Positions 16,080 to 25,225 of a DNA stretch of 64,000 nt are shown here, piece by piece. A model generated the notes under the pieces. The model was not told the DNA's origin and ran no database searches. It saw nothing but the letters and a program-made list of their open reading frames with translations. Position 1 is the stretch's first letter, and each line of letters starts with the position of its first letter. The DNA lies in NCBI GenBank assembly GCA_026418625.1, contig JAOABA010000056.1, positions 62,001 to 126,000 on the forward strand, written 5' to 3'. The position numbers were made by a program, and so were the translations under genes. This DNA comes from Candidatus Kapaibacterium sp. (GTDB taxonomy: Bacteria; Bacteroidota; Ignavibacteria; Kapaibacteriales; UBA2268).

Positions 16080-17729
16080 TTATTTATTTCTTTTTGATTT
16101 ATAGTAATTAATCAATCCATTGGTTGAATTATCGTGAGAACTAATTCTTTCGGGATTTTTAAGCTCATTCAAGATTTTTCCAGCGAGTTGTTTGCCAAGT
16201 TCAACGCCCCATTGGTCGAAAGAATTTATATTCCAAATTATGCCCTGAACAAAAACTTTATGTTCATACATTGCAAGAATTTTACCCAAAAGCTCTGGGG
16301 TTAACTTTTGATATAAGATTGAATTTGTTGGTTTGTTACCTTGGAAAACTTTGTGCTTCAAAAGAATTTTGATTTTGTCATCGGGGACACCGGATTTTCT
16401 TAATTCAATAAAAACTTCCTCTTCGCTTTTGCCCTTCATAAGAGCTTCTGTTTGCCCAAAGAAATTGGATAGAAGAATTTGATGATGCTCGCCAATATCA
16501 TTCAGGCTCTCAATCGAACATAAAAAGTCAGCGGGTATTAACTGAGTCCCCTGATGAATTAGCTGGAAAAAGGAATGCTGTGCATTTGTTCCGGGCTTTC
16601 CCCATAATACCGGACCAGTAGAATAGTCCACATACTCCCCGTTTTTATCAACATATTTACCGTTGCTCTCCATATCAAGCTGTTGAAGGTAATCGGTCAG
16701 CTTGTCGAGATATTGGTCATAAGGAATCACAGCATAAGTCTTGCAACCAAAAAAGTTATTATACCAAATACCTAAGAGAGCTAATAAGACTGGGATGTTT
16801 TTTTCAAATGGAGTATTTCGAAAATGAAGGTCCATTTTATAAGCACCTTCCAAAAGTTTATCATAATTATCATATCCTAGATAAAGTGCAATTGGAAGGC
16901 CAATAGCTGACCACAATGAATACCGTCCCCCAACCCAATTCCAGAACTCAAACATATTATCAGTGTTAATGCCGAAATTCTTGACTGCTTCTTCATTAGT
17001 TGATAAAGCTATAAAATGTTTTTCGATATTTTTTTCATCATAACCAGTTTTCTCGAGGAACCATTTTTTTGCTGTTGTTGCATTGGTAATGGTTTCCTGC
17101 GTTGTAAAGGTTTTTGACGCTACCACGAAAAGAACAGTTTCAGGATTGAGTTTTTTTAAGGTTTCTGAAATATGCGTTCCATCAACATTCGAGACAAAAT
17201 GAACGTTCAAACCCTTTATTGAATAATATTTTAAAGCATCACAGACCATAGCCGGTCCTAAGTCAGAGCCACCGATACCAATATTGACAATATCAGTTAC
17301 TTTTTTACCTGTATAACCAACCCATTCTCCGTTATGGACTTTTTTGCAAAATTCTTTCATCTTGTTTTGAACAGTCTTAATTTTTGGAAGCACGTCCCAG
17401 CCGTCAACGTAAATCGAGTCGCCGTTTTTTTGCCTCAATGCAACGTGAAGCACAGCGCGATTTTCAGTAAAATTAATCTTGGCACCGGTAAACATTTTTT
17501 CAATCCATACTTTCAAATCTGATTGTTCAGCAAGCTTTATGAGTAGGTCTAATGTCTTTTCGGTGATGATATTTTTTGAATAATCAAAAAAAATATCTTC
17601 GAATTCAAAAGAAAACTTATTAAATCTATCGGGGTCAGATTGAAATAAGTCATACATTTTAGTTGACTTAATTTCATTATAATGACTATTTAAATCTTTC
17701 CAGATTTTTGATTCAGTTAATAAACTCAT
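16080..17729 (-). CDS. pgi: Glucose-6-phosphate isomerase
   Basis: Cytosolic enzyme of 549 residues that interconverts glucose 6-phosphate and fructose 6-phosphate. Clear family blocks: [14 protein letters not shown] (phosphate loop), [27 protein letters not shown] (family signature 1), QLDMESNGK with catalytic Glu, [17 protein letters not shown] with catalytic His, and [14 protein letters not shown] with catalytic Lys. The length is that of the long proteobacterial/eukaryotic type, not the short 450-residue type. It lies between yifB (33 bases upstream) and mlaE on the same strand, so it is probably part of one long transcript. Confidence 0.97.
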   Translation of the reverse strand: MSLLTESKIWKDLNSHYNEIKSTKMYDLFQSDPDRFNKFSFEFEDIFFDYSKNIITEKTLDLLIKLAEQSDLKVWIEKMFTGAKINFTENRAVLHVALRQKNGDSIYVDGWDVLPKIKTVQNKMKEFCKKVHNGEWVGYTGKKVTDIVNIGIGGSDLGPAMVCDALKYYSIKGLNVHFVSNVDGTHISETLKKLNPETVLFVVASKTFTTQETITNATTAKKWFLEKTGYDEKNIEKHFIALSTNEEAVKNFGINTDNMFEFWNWVGGRYSLWSAIGLPIALYLGYDNYDKLLEGAYKMDLHFRNTPFEKNIPVLLALLGIWYNNFFGCKTYAVIPYDQYLDKLTDYLQQLDMESNGKYVDKNGEYVDYSTGPVLWGKPGTNAQHSFFQLIHQGTQLIPADFLCSIESLNDIGEHHQILLSNFFGQTEALMKGKSEEEVFIELRKSGVPDDKIKILLKHKVFQGNKPTNSILYQKLTPELLGKILAMYEHKVFVQGIIWNINSFDQWGVELGKQLAGKILNELKNPERISSHDNSTNGLINYYKSKRNK

Positions 17730-17762
17730 ATAAAATACTTAATAATCTATTGTTATACATAC

Positions 17763-19304
17763 TTATTTCCAATATTCACGGTCGAGGCTTCTGTATTGAA
17801 TAGCTTCGCTTATATGTTCAATTTTTATATTTTCCTCTTCGTCAAGGTCAGCAATTGTTCTTGCAACTTTTAAAATTCTGTCGTAGGCTCTGGCAGAAAA
17901 GCCCAGCTTTGTCATAGCAACTTTAAGAAGTGATTGAGAGCTTTCATCTAAAACACAGTATTTTTGTAAATCCTTTGAAGTCATATCAGCATTTTTGAAT
18001 TTAGTTCTTGATTTTTTAAATCTTTCCTGCTGGATAAGTCTTGCATTAACAACTCTTTTTCTCACTTCTTCGGAGGTTTCACCGTTGCGTCTTGAGCTTA
18101 AATCCTGATATTTCACAGCTGGAACTTCAACGTGAATGTCAATCCTATCGAGCAAAGGTCCGGAAATTTTCGATAAATATTTCTTAATCATAGTTGGAGT
18201 GCAAGTGCATTCCTGATTTGGATTACCAAAGTTTCCGCAAGGACAAGGATTCATCGAACAAACCAACATAAAGTTCGCCGGATATTCTATTGACATCTTG
18301 GTCCTTGATATATTTATTTGTTTATCTTCAAGAGGCTGCCTAAGGACTTCGAGGACATTTCTTGCGAATTCAGGCAATTCATCGAGAAAAAGGACGCCGT
18401 GATGAGCCAATGAGATTTCCCCCGGCTTAATTTTATTCATTCCACCGCCAACTAAAGCGGCATCTGATATAGTATGATGCGGTGAGCGGAAAGGTCGCAC
18501 AGTTACTAAAGCTTCTTTATCCGGCAATGCTCCGGCAACTGAATGAATTTTTGTTGTTTCGAGCGATTCATCAATTGTCAAAGGTGGAAGAATTGTTGGT
18601 AATCTTTTAGCAAGCATAGTTTTTCCAGAACCGGGAGGTCCAATCATCAATAAATTATGTCCTCCGGCAGCGGCTACCTCCAAAGCTCTTTTAACATTTT
18701 CCTGCCCTTTGACATCTGAAATATCGAGTAAGTTTTTGGATTGACTTGATTGAAAAATTTCTAAAATATCAACCTTTCTTGGAGGTATTTCAATCTCTTT
18801 ATTAAGATACTGAACCGCTTCTTTCAGATTGTTTACAGGTATTACTTCAATTTCATCAACGAGAGCAGCTTCATCGGCATTATCAGCGGGAAGAACAATT
18901 CTTTTGTAACCGGTATTTTTTGCTTCCAAGGCAATAGAAAGAACACCGTGAACAGTTCTAAGCGTGCCTTCAAGCGATAATTCTCCAAGAAATAAAGTAT
19001 CAGAAATAAGGTCTGGTCGGACATATTCCAATGCTCTAAGTATTCCTAAAGCGATGGGTAAATCAAAAGCACTCCCCTCTTTGCGAATGTCTGCCGGAGC
19101 TAAATTAATTGTAATCTTCTTTTGGGGGAAAACCAAGTCAGAATTTTTTATAGCGGCAGTAACACGCTCTCGAGACTCCTTAACAGCTGAATCAGGAAGA
19201 CCGACAATAACAAAATTTGGGATGGCATTTTCAATGTGGCATTCAATTTCAATCAAATAGGCTTTAATCCCCAAGATTGAGGCTGACTTAATGTTTGAAT
19301 ACAT
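17763..19304 (-). CDS. YifB/ComM-family Mg-chelatase-like AAA+ ATPase
   Basis: Protein of 513 residues. The N-terminal domain ChlI-like fold (FVIVGLPDSAVKESRERV, about 30-50) is typical of YifB/ComM. The AAA+ core has Walker A GPPGSGKTMLAKRLP, Walker B GVLFLDELPEF, the family block RSPHHTISDAALVGGG, and a Cys cluster in NPCPCGNFGNPNQECTC. The C-terminal Mg_chelatase_C region ends with RILKVARTIADL. In transformable bacteria ComM is a hexameric helicase that extends heteroduplex during uptake of DNA; in others the role is unproved. It starts seven bases after the CBS gene. Whether this organism is competent cannot be seen here. Confidence 0.92.
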   Translation of the reverse strand: MYSNIKSASILGIKAYLIEIECHIENAIPNFVIVGLPDSAVKESRERVTAAIKNSDLVFPQKKITINLAPADIRKEGSAFDLPIALGILRALEYVRPDLISDTLFLGELSLEGTLRTVHGVLSIALEAKNTGYKRIVLPADNADEAALVDEIEVIPVNNLKEAVQYLNKEIEIPPRKVDILEIFQSSQSKNLLDISDVKGQENVKRALEVAAAGGHNLLMIGPPGSGKTMLAKRLPTILPPLTIDESLETTKIHSVAGALPDKEALVTVRPFRSPHHTISDAALVGGGMNKIKPGEISLAHHGVLFLDELPEFARNVLEVLRQPLEDKQINISRTKMSIEYPANFMLVCSMNPCPCGNFGNPNQECTCTPTMIKKYLSKISGPLLDRIDIHVEVPAVKYQDLSSRRNGETSEEVRKRVVNARLIQQERFKKSRTKFKNADMTSKDLQKYCVLDESSQSLLKVAMTKLGFSARAYDRILKVARTIADLDEEENIKIEHISEAIQYRSLDREYWK

Positions 19305-19311
19305 CTTATCC

Positions 19312-19755
19312 TCAGGATTTGCTTAACTGCTCATTTAAAATCTTATTGACATATAATAACATATCGTAATAGGTAACAATTCCAACGAGATTATTCTCCC
19401 AATCAACAACTGGCAGGCAATCCACTTTTTTCTTTATCATAAGTTCGATAGCTTTTTTTATGCTATCTTCAGGATAGATAAGATAGACTTCGGTTGTCAT
19501 TACTTTTTTGAAATCATTAATTTTGTTGTAACCAATTTCACCGAACTCATCTTCAAAATCATACAGTCTTCTGAGTGAATATTCCATCAGTGTTCTTTCG
19601 GTTATTAAACCGACAAATTTTTTACCATCAATCACGGGAACCTGTCTGACATTTTCATCTCGCATAATTTCATCAGCTTTGTGAATTGTATCATCAATAT
19701 TTACAGTGAAAACATCTTTAGTCATTATGTCTGATATCTTAACTAATGTTGGCAT
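19312..19755 (-). CDS. Paired CBS-domain protein
   Basis: Protein of 147 residues made of two CBS motifs: ISDIMTKDVFTVNIDDTI...RQVPVIDGKKFVGLITERTL and FKKVMTTEVYLIYPEDSI...DCLPVVDWENNLVGIVTYYD. Such Bateman modules bind adenine nucleotides and act as energy or signal sensors. There is no attached catalytic domain. The track begins seven codons early; ATG 19755 has GGAGG five bases upstream, so I use that. It heads the minus-strand run CBS - yifB - pgi - mlaE. The target of regulation is unknown. Confidence 0.87.
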   Translation of the reverse strand: MPTLVKISDIMTKDVFTVNIDDTIHKADEIMRDENVRQVPVIDGKKFVGLITERTLMEYSLRRLYDFEDEFGEIGYNKINDFKKVMTTEVYLIYPEDSIKKAIELMIKKKVDCLPVVDWENNLVGIVTYYDMLLYVNKILNEQLSKS

Positions 19756-19883
19756 TTTAACCTCCGCAAAACACATAAGAATAATAATGTAACTTATAAA
19801 ATTTTATAACAATAAAAAACAAATAATTTTGTTTCTTTAGTTTATTTGTGTATTTCAATATAGCTAAATTTTTTATTCTGTAG

Positions 19884-20654
19884 ATGATAGCTTTAAAAGA
19901 ATTTGCTAAGACCGATAAAATTTTGATTGTAGCCCATCGCGGTTCTTCTGGAACTGCTCCTGAAAATACTTTGTCTGCTTTCAAACAAGCCTTGGAAGCC
20001 GGTGCAAATATGATTGAAGCTGATATTCAGGTTACCTCAGACAACGAAATTGTGGTTTTCCACGATAAAGGTTTAAGTCGAACTACCGATGGGTCTGGTT
20101 TCACGAAAAATCAGAGCTTATCCGAAATTAAATCATTGGATGCAGGTTCTTGGTTCGATGAAAAATTTTCTGGCGAAAGAATTCCCTTGCTATCTGAAGT
20201 TTTAGAGCTTATTAATAATAAAGCATATTTAAATCTGGAAATAAAAAATATCAATAACGAGCATTATCTTGACAACTTAAATAAAATACTGAGCATTCTT
20301 TTCGATTTTGGTTATCAAGACAAAGCTTTAATATCATCGTTTTATTATAATTCATTGAAATATATTAAGAGTCAGTTCCCCGAAATTCCTACGGCAGCTA
20401 TAAAAATTCCAAAGGATAACAGATTACCGTCAGAAATTGCTAATGAGATCGCTTGTGATGCTTTTGTTTGCTCGATAACAGAAATCAATGATGAAATTGT
20501 CCAAGATGCATTGAATAATAATATTTATGTTGGCATTTATTCAATTGATAAACGAGATGATTTAATCACTGCTTTAAACTTTAAGGCTAAAGCAATAGTT
20601 ACAAATTATCCTGCAAAAATTATTGAAGAATTAAAAAGTTTAAGTTTAATATAA
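19884..20654 (+). CDS. Glycerophosphodiester phosphodiesterase
   Basis: Enzyme of 256 residues of the GDPD family (UgpQ type) that hydrolyses glycerophosphodiesters to glycerol 3-phosphate and an alcohol. The catalytic elements are present in order: His-Arg in IVAHRGSSGTAPENTL (about residues 16-31), Glu and Asp in MIEADIQVTSDNEIV, and His in VVFHDKGLSRTTDGSG. Later blocks (LNLEIKN with the metal-binding Glu) are also seen. No signal peptide is visible, so it is cytosolic like UgpQ. It starts 128 bases from the divergent CBS gene. Confidence 0.92.
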   Translation: MIALKEFAKTDKILIVAHRGSSGTAPENTLSAFKQALEAGANMIEADIQVTSDNEIVVFHDKGLSRTTDGSGFTKNQSLSEIKSLDAGSWFDEKFSGERIPLLSEVLELINNKAYLNLEIKNINNEHYLDNLNKILSILFDFGYQDKALISSFYYNSLKYIKSQFPEIPTAAIKIPKDNRLPSEIANEIACDAFVCSITEINDEIVQDALNNNIYVGIYSIDKRDDLITALNFKAKAIVTNYPAKIIEELKSLSLI

Positions 20655-20662
20655 AAACAAAC

Positions 20663-21595
20663 TTATCTTTTTATAATAAATTTTCCTCCGAAATTTCCTT
20701 TTTTACTACTTAATAAAAAGATATAACTACCCTCAGATAAGTTTTTGGTGTCTATTGAAATATTATTTGAAGAATTAGAAATACTATATTCAACTAATTT
20801 CTCGCCATTTATATTGAAAATAGAGATAGTAAAATCAATAAGTTCATCATTCCCAAGTTCTATGTTTAAAACATCATCAACAGGATTTGGGAACACTTTT
20901 TTGATTACAAAGCCATTCAAAGTTAACTCTGATTCAACATCTGTGCTGAAATCCAGAACGGGTATCATCATTAAATCAATATCAGGATTAGTTATATTTT
21001 TTGGTTTGATTGGGAAATCATAGAGATTTTCATAAACCCAATTGTTCTGATTGTCAATATACATATCGAAGCAGGTTTTTTGTAATTGCCCGTCCCCTTG
21101 AAGGTTTGTAAAGACAGACAAATAATCATCACCACTTTGTCTTGTTCTGGTATGAATCATAACTCCAAAATTTGAATTAACGTAAGCTGGTTTTTTTTCA
21201 ATAGGTAGCCAAGTGAAAACTGGATTTATTGAATTAGTATCACATTGGCTAAGTTTGAATTCTCCAACCCCAATCGCCTGCCCAGTTGGCATATCGCCAA
21301 CAGGATTAAGATGATAAACAATGATTTGATGCAAATCATCAACAACAACTTTTTTCTCGGCAAAAGCAATTAAAACACCTGCTAATCTTGACTGTCCACT
21401 GAAGACAAATTTTGAACCAAGCATAAAATACATATTGTTTGAACCTGTAAGCGGATAGGAAACATTATTGTATTCATAAGTATAAACTCTAAATCCAGAA
21501 CTTCTGATATAGTAATCATTAATTGTATCATTTTGAGAAAATAAATTAAAGTTAATCAATATAAAATTTAATAATACAAAGAAATATGGTCTCAT
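20663..21595 (-). CDS. T9SS cargo protein of unknown function
   Basis: Secreted protein of 310 residues. It has an N-terminal signal (MRPYFFVLLNFILINFNLFS). The middle part (about 20-220) is a beta-rich domain I do not recognise, with segments such as FVFSGQSRLAGVLIAF and YVNSNFGVMIHTRTRQSG. The last 80 residues are a type A sorting domain (KKVFPNPVDDVLNIE, ISIFNINGEKLVE, LSEGSYIFLL, GKFIIKR). I choose ATG 21595; the track begins at GTG 21604. The gene faces the phosphodiesterase end to end with eight bases between. Function of the exported domain unknown. Confidence 0.8.
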   Translation of the reverse strand: MRPYFFVLLNFILINFNLFSQNDTINDYYIRSSGFRVYTYEYNNVSYPLTGSNNMYFMLGSKFVFSGQSRLAGVLIAFAEKKVVVDDLHQIIVYHLNPVGDMPTGQAIGVGEFKLSQCDTNSINPVFTWLPIEKKPAYVNSNFGVMIHTRTRQSGDDYLSVFTNLQGDGQLQKTCFDMYIDNQNNWVYENLYDFPIKPKNITNPDIDLMMIPVLDFSTDVESELTLNGFVIKKVFPNPVDDVLNIELGNDELIDFTISIFNINGEKLVEYSISNSSNNISIDTKNLSEGSYIFLLSSKKGNFGGKFIIKR

Positions 21596-21672
21596 ATTTA
21601 TCACTTAGTTTTGTTAAACAAGTTAAATTTTTTGGAGCTATTTACTATAATTTATTTAGTCATAATTATAAT

Positions 21673-23655
21673 TTATTTGTCATTGGGTCTTAAATTTTTT
21701 CTGCTTTCAATGTAAGATTGCTCATTTTTATTTATAAGCGTATTAAAATCAACCGTAGGTTGTAAATCCAAGCTATTATATGTAGGTTTAATAGCAGGTG
21801 CTTGTGTTTCATTGGCTATACCATTAGGGAACTTTTGCTGTTCAACCTGTATGCGATTTTCTTCAGCCCATTTATCGTGGCGAACACCTGTAACCTGCCA
21901 TGATATTTTCATTCCGGGCTTGCCTCCAGCGATTTTAAATTTATTATTTTGTATTTCTTCAGCAATATATACTTGAGCCCAGCCACCAATGCAAGTCAGT
22001 TGGTATCTGAAATCTTTATTTAATGCTTGAAACCAATCAGGAAGAATCACTGTAGCTTCTCCTTTATCATCAAGAACCACAATCCCATCATAAATATTCT
22101 TCATATCAGGTGATTCCACAAAAGAATGACTAAGTAATTTATTTTCGGGGTCAAGCGGATGGTCAATGACGAAAGAGCCACCCTTTTTAGAAATACTTCC
22201 GTTGCATTCGATGCTACCATTAACTTGAAGAGCCAAATTTGAAGAAGAACCCTCTTTAGTAATCCTCATAGCAGGTGCATTGGTGTTAGAGGTTGATATA
22301 ATGTCACAAGCTGTGATACCAGTTTTACTTTGAGCCAGCAAAACTGGATTTGTGCTATTCCTCGATGCATCATCCGTGAATATTCCAGCTAAACCTGCTC
22401 CTTTTGTAGTTGAAAAAATAGCTGGTTGATTAAAACTAGAAATAAATACAGTTGGTTGATCAGTATTACTATTACTTTCAAACGAAGCTGCTCTACAAGC
22501 TCCGGTTGACTTAACATATAATGCAGTTCCAGTAGTTGAACCACTGGAATATGCGGAAAGTGATGCTCCGCCGTTGTCTGGATTCTGTATAATAAATGAA
22601 CCTGCGTGACCTTTTGCATTATTTACATAACCGGAGATGGCATTTCCTTCACCTTGAGTAATACCAACAAGTGCAGATTCTTGATTAGATTCATTCTTAT
22701 TGATAAAATATCCCGCTGACCCTAATCCACGATTATCGCCAATAACTGTTGATTTAGAATTTTTACCGTTTTCAGTAAAAAACCAACCCGAAACGCCTGA
22801 TTCACCTGTTTGCCTGCAATATATTCCATCGCCTTTGCCTAAATGGTTAATATACATTCCAAAGTTTGTATTCAGCTTGTTATCTAAAATAAATGATGCA
22901 CCTCTACCCATACCATAATGGTATCCGTAGAATGCTTCATGAATATTATCATTATGATAAATTTCGGATATAATACCTTTTGAATCTTTGGAATAAACAG
23001 CAATTTTAAATGCACAATAGCCAGTCAAAACATCTATTAAATCATAAATTCTATCTTGCGTAATATCAGAGTTTTTGCCAGTTGTTTTTGATTCCATTCC
23101 TTTTGACATAGTCAGAACGCTTCAGGTTCCGTTTTGTTTCAAGGTTAAAGCAGGTTTGTCCGAGGTTACTTCTGTGTTAGCCGGCTCGGAATTTGTAACA
23201 ATTTTTGCCCATTTTACTGTTGAGTCTCGATATGTAAGGACATCTCCATCATTTGCATTTGTATAGTCTAAAGTTTTTGCTACCATACTATAAGGAACTG
23301 CAGTCAATTGTATATATGGTTTAATTTCAGGGTCATTACCTATTTTTATACCCAAATAAAGAGGCTTGTAAAAATTGACGTTTTTAGAACTAAACTTCGT
23401 CTTCTGCCCAAGAAAAACATTCACATAGCCATTTTTGATTTCTACTTCTTGAGTTTCAGACCAGATTGGAACTGATGAAAAAATATTATCGTAGAGACTG
23501 AAGGTAAGCTGATATTTTCCATCATCAATTTTTTTTCCGCTACTTTCAGATACAAGGGCTTGATAATTGAACGTTTCAGGAATTTGGCTACAAACTGAGG
23601 CTCTGAAGAAAATTGAAATAAAAAAAACAGCTAATAAAGTGGAGATTTGTTTCAT
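21673..23655 (-). pseudogene. Surface protein with tail-fibre-like C-terminus, split by in-frame TGA
   Basis: The track gives two ORFs (23122-23721 and 21673-23109), but they are in the same frame and joined through one TGA at 23122-23124: ...TLKQNGT-TGA-SVLTMSKGMES. Family members carry QNGTG or similar repeats here, so a GGA to TGA change explains the stop. The true start is probably ATG 23655, with GAGG five bases upstream and a signal peptide (QISTLLAVFFISIFFRAS). The N-terminal part (NYQALVSESSGKKIDDGKY, VPYSMVAKTLD) is a common Bacteroidota surface domain. The second part has repeats of glycine-rich beta turns and a conserved end block (GGSFVIDHPLDPENK, YQLTCIGGWAQVYIAEE) found in many bacterial surface proteins. 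No sorting domain is evident. Confidence 0.72.
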
Positions 23656-23877
23656 AAAAACCTCATTAAATAATTCGAACTTATTTATTTTTTTTTCATT
23701 AGTATTTCGAATTTTACTCATTTCTAATATTTTTTTACAAACTTATGCAAAAAAAAAATTAAACAAAATCAATAATGATAAAAAACAAATAGGAAATCTT
23801 TTTTTATTAATTATAGTTCAAATACATTATAATTCATAATTTTGTAATCTTTAATTGTCAAAAAATTAGGAAAGAAA

Positions 23878-25212
23878 ATGTCTTATAATGTTGGAATAAT
23901 CGGAACCGGTTATGTTGGGCTTGTAACAGGAACCTGTTTTGCTGCCACCGGAAATAACGTCTTTTGTATTGATATTATCCCAGAAAAGATTGAAAAATTA
24001 AAGCAGGGGATATCACCAATTTACGAACCCGGTCTCGAAACCTTGTTGCAAAGGAATATCAGGGAGGAAAGATTACACTTTTCAACTGAATTAAATGATG
24101 CGGTCGAAAATTGTAAAATCATCTTTCTTTGTCTGCCTACTCCTCCTAATGAGGACGGTTCCGCAGATTTACAGCACGTTTTAAGAGTTGCAGGTGAGAT
24201 TGCCAATATTATCAAGAACAAAAACCTAACTGAAAAGAAAATAATCGTAAACAAAAGCACTGTTCCTGTAGGAACAACTTCAAAAATCAGGGAAATTATC
24301 AGAGAAATAATTCCAGACAAAGAATTTGCAGTTTGCAGTAATCCAGAATTTCTTCGTGAAGGATTTGCTCTCGAAGATGCATTAAAGCCAGAAAGAATAG
24401 TTATCGGGACAGATGATAAAGAAGCTGAAGAAATTTTGAGGGACCTGTATGTTCCCTTTGTCCGCAGTGGTAATCCAATTTATGTGTTCGATGAAAAAAG
24501 TGCAGAAGTTGTTAAATATGCTGCAAATTCTTTCCTTGCCGTGAAAATTTCTTTTATGAATGATATTTCAGCTTACTGCGAAAAAGTTGGAGCAGATATT
24601 GATAAAGTTCGTTTGGGGATAGGTTCTGACAGCAGAATTGGAAAGAGATTTTTGTTTGCTGGAATAGGATATGGTGGTTCCTGTTTTCCAAAAGATGTCA
24701 GGGCATTAATTCATTCATCAGAACAAGAAAATGTTTCACTTGATATCATCAAGGCAGCCCAAAAAGTAAATGAAAAGCAGATTAATAGATTCATTGACAA
24801 AATTCTGGCAAGGTTTAACGGGGATGTCTCAAATTTGAAATTTGCTTTATGGGGTTTGTCTTTCAAACCTGACACAGATGACGTAAGGGAAGCTCCAGCT
24901 TTCAGAATTATTGATAGATTGCTTGAAGGCGGAGCAAAAATTGATGCTTACGATCCTGAAGCTATGCCCAATACAGAGCAGAAATACGGCAATAAGATTT
25001 CTTATGCTAAAAATATGTATCATTGTCTTGCTGACTCTGATGCTTTGATTATAGCCACCGAATGGACTGTATTCAGAAATCCCGATTTCGGTAAGATAAA
25101 GAACTTAATGAAACAACATATCATTTTTGACGGTAGAAACCTATTCTCGCTTGACGAGATGCGAGAGCTCAAATTTGAATACTATTCAATCGGCAGAAAA
25201 GAAATCAAATAG
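23878..25212 (+). CDS. ugd: UDP-glucose 6-dehydrogenase
   Basis: Cytosolic NAD-dependent enzyme of 444 residues that oxidises UDP-glucose to UDP-glucuronate for surface polysaccharides. The Rossmann motif GTGYVGLVTGTCFA is at residues 9-22, with the substrate-site segment NPEFLREGFALED near 155-167, and the catalytic Cys269 in GYGGSCFPKD. The C-terminal UDP-binding domain (WGLSFKPDTDDVREAP) is complete. A -7-like TAATTTTG lies at 23837-23844, though no good -33 element is seen. GDP-mannose dehydrogenases are similar, but the GYGGSCFPKD block and length favour Ugd. It faces secA end to end. Confidence 0.92.
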   Translation: MSYNVGIIGTGYVGLVTGTCFAATGNNVFCIDIIPEKIEKLKQGISPIYEPGLETLLQRNIREERLHFSTELNDAVENCKIIFLCLPTPPNEDGSADLQHVLRVAGEIANIIKNKNLTEKKIIVNKSTVPVGTTSKIREIIREIIPDKEFAVCSNPEFLREGFALEDALKPERIVIGTDDKEAEEILRDLYVPFVRSGNPIYVFDEKSAEVVKYAANSFLAVKISFMNDISAYCEKVGADIDKVRLGIGSDSRIGKRFLFAGIGYGGSCFPKDVRALIHSSEQENVSLDIIKAAQKVNEKQINRFIDKILARFNGDVSNLKFALWGLSFKPDTDDVREAPAFRIIDRLLEGGAKIDAYDPEAMPNTEQKYGNKISYAKNMYHCLADSDALIIATEWTVFRNPDFGKIKNLMKQHIIFDGRNLFSLDEMRELKFEYYSIGRKEIK

Positions 25213-25225
25213 CTAAAAGAAATTT

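Noticed and set aside
23122-23124. Alternative genetic code with TGA as glycine (code 25)
   Set aside because: ftsL and the barrel gene at 13995 use TGA as a true stop overlapping the next start, and no other gene in the window is interrupted by in-frame TGA.
23122-23124. Selenocysteine codon
   Set aside because: Family members suggest glycine at this place in a structural repeat, no SECIS-like hairpin is evident, and there is no redox context.
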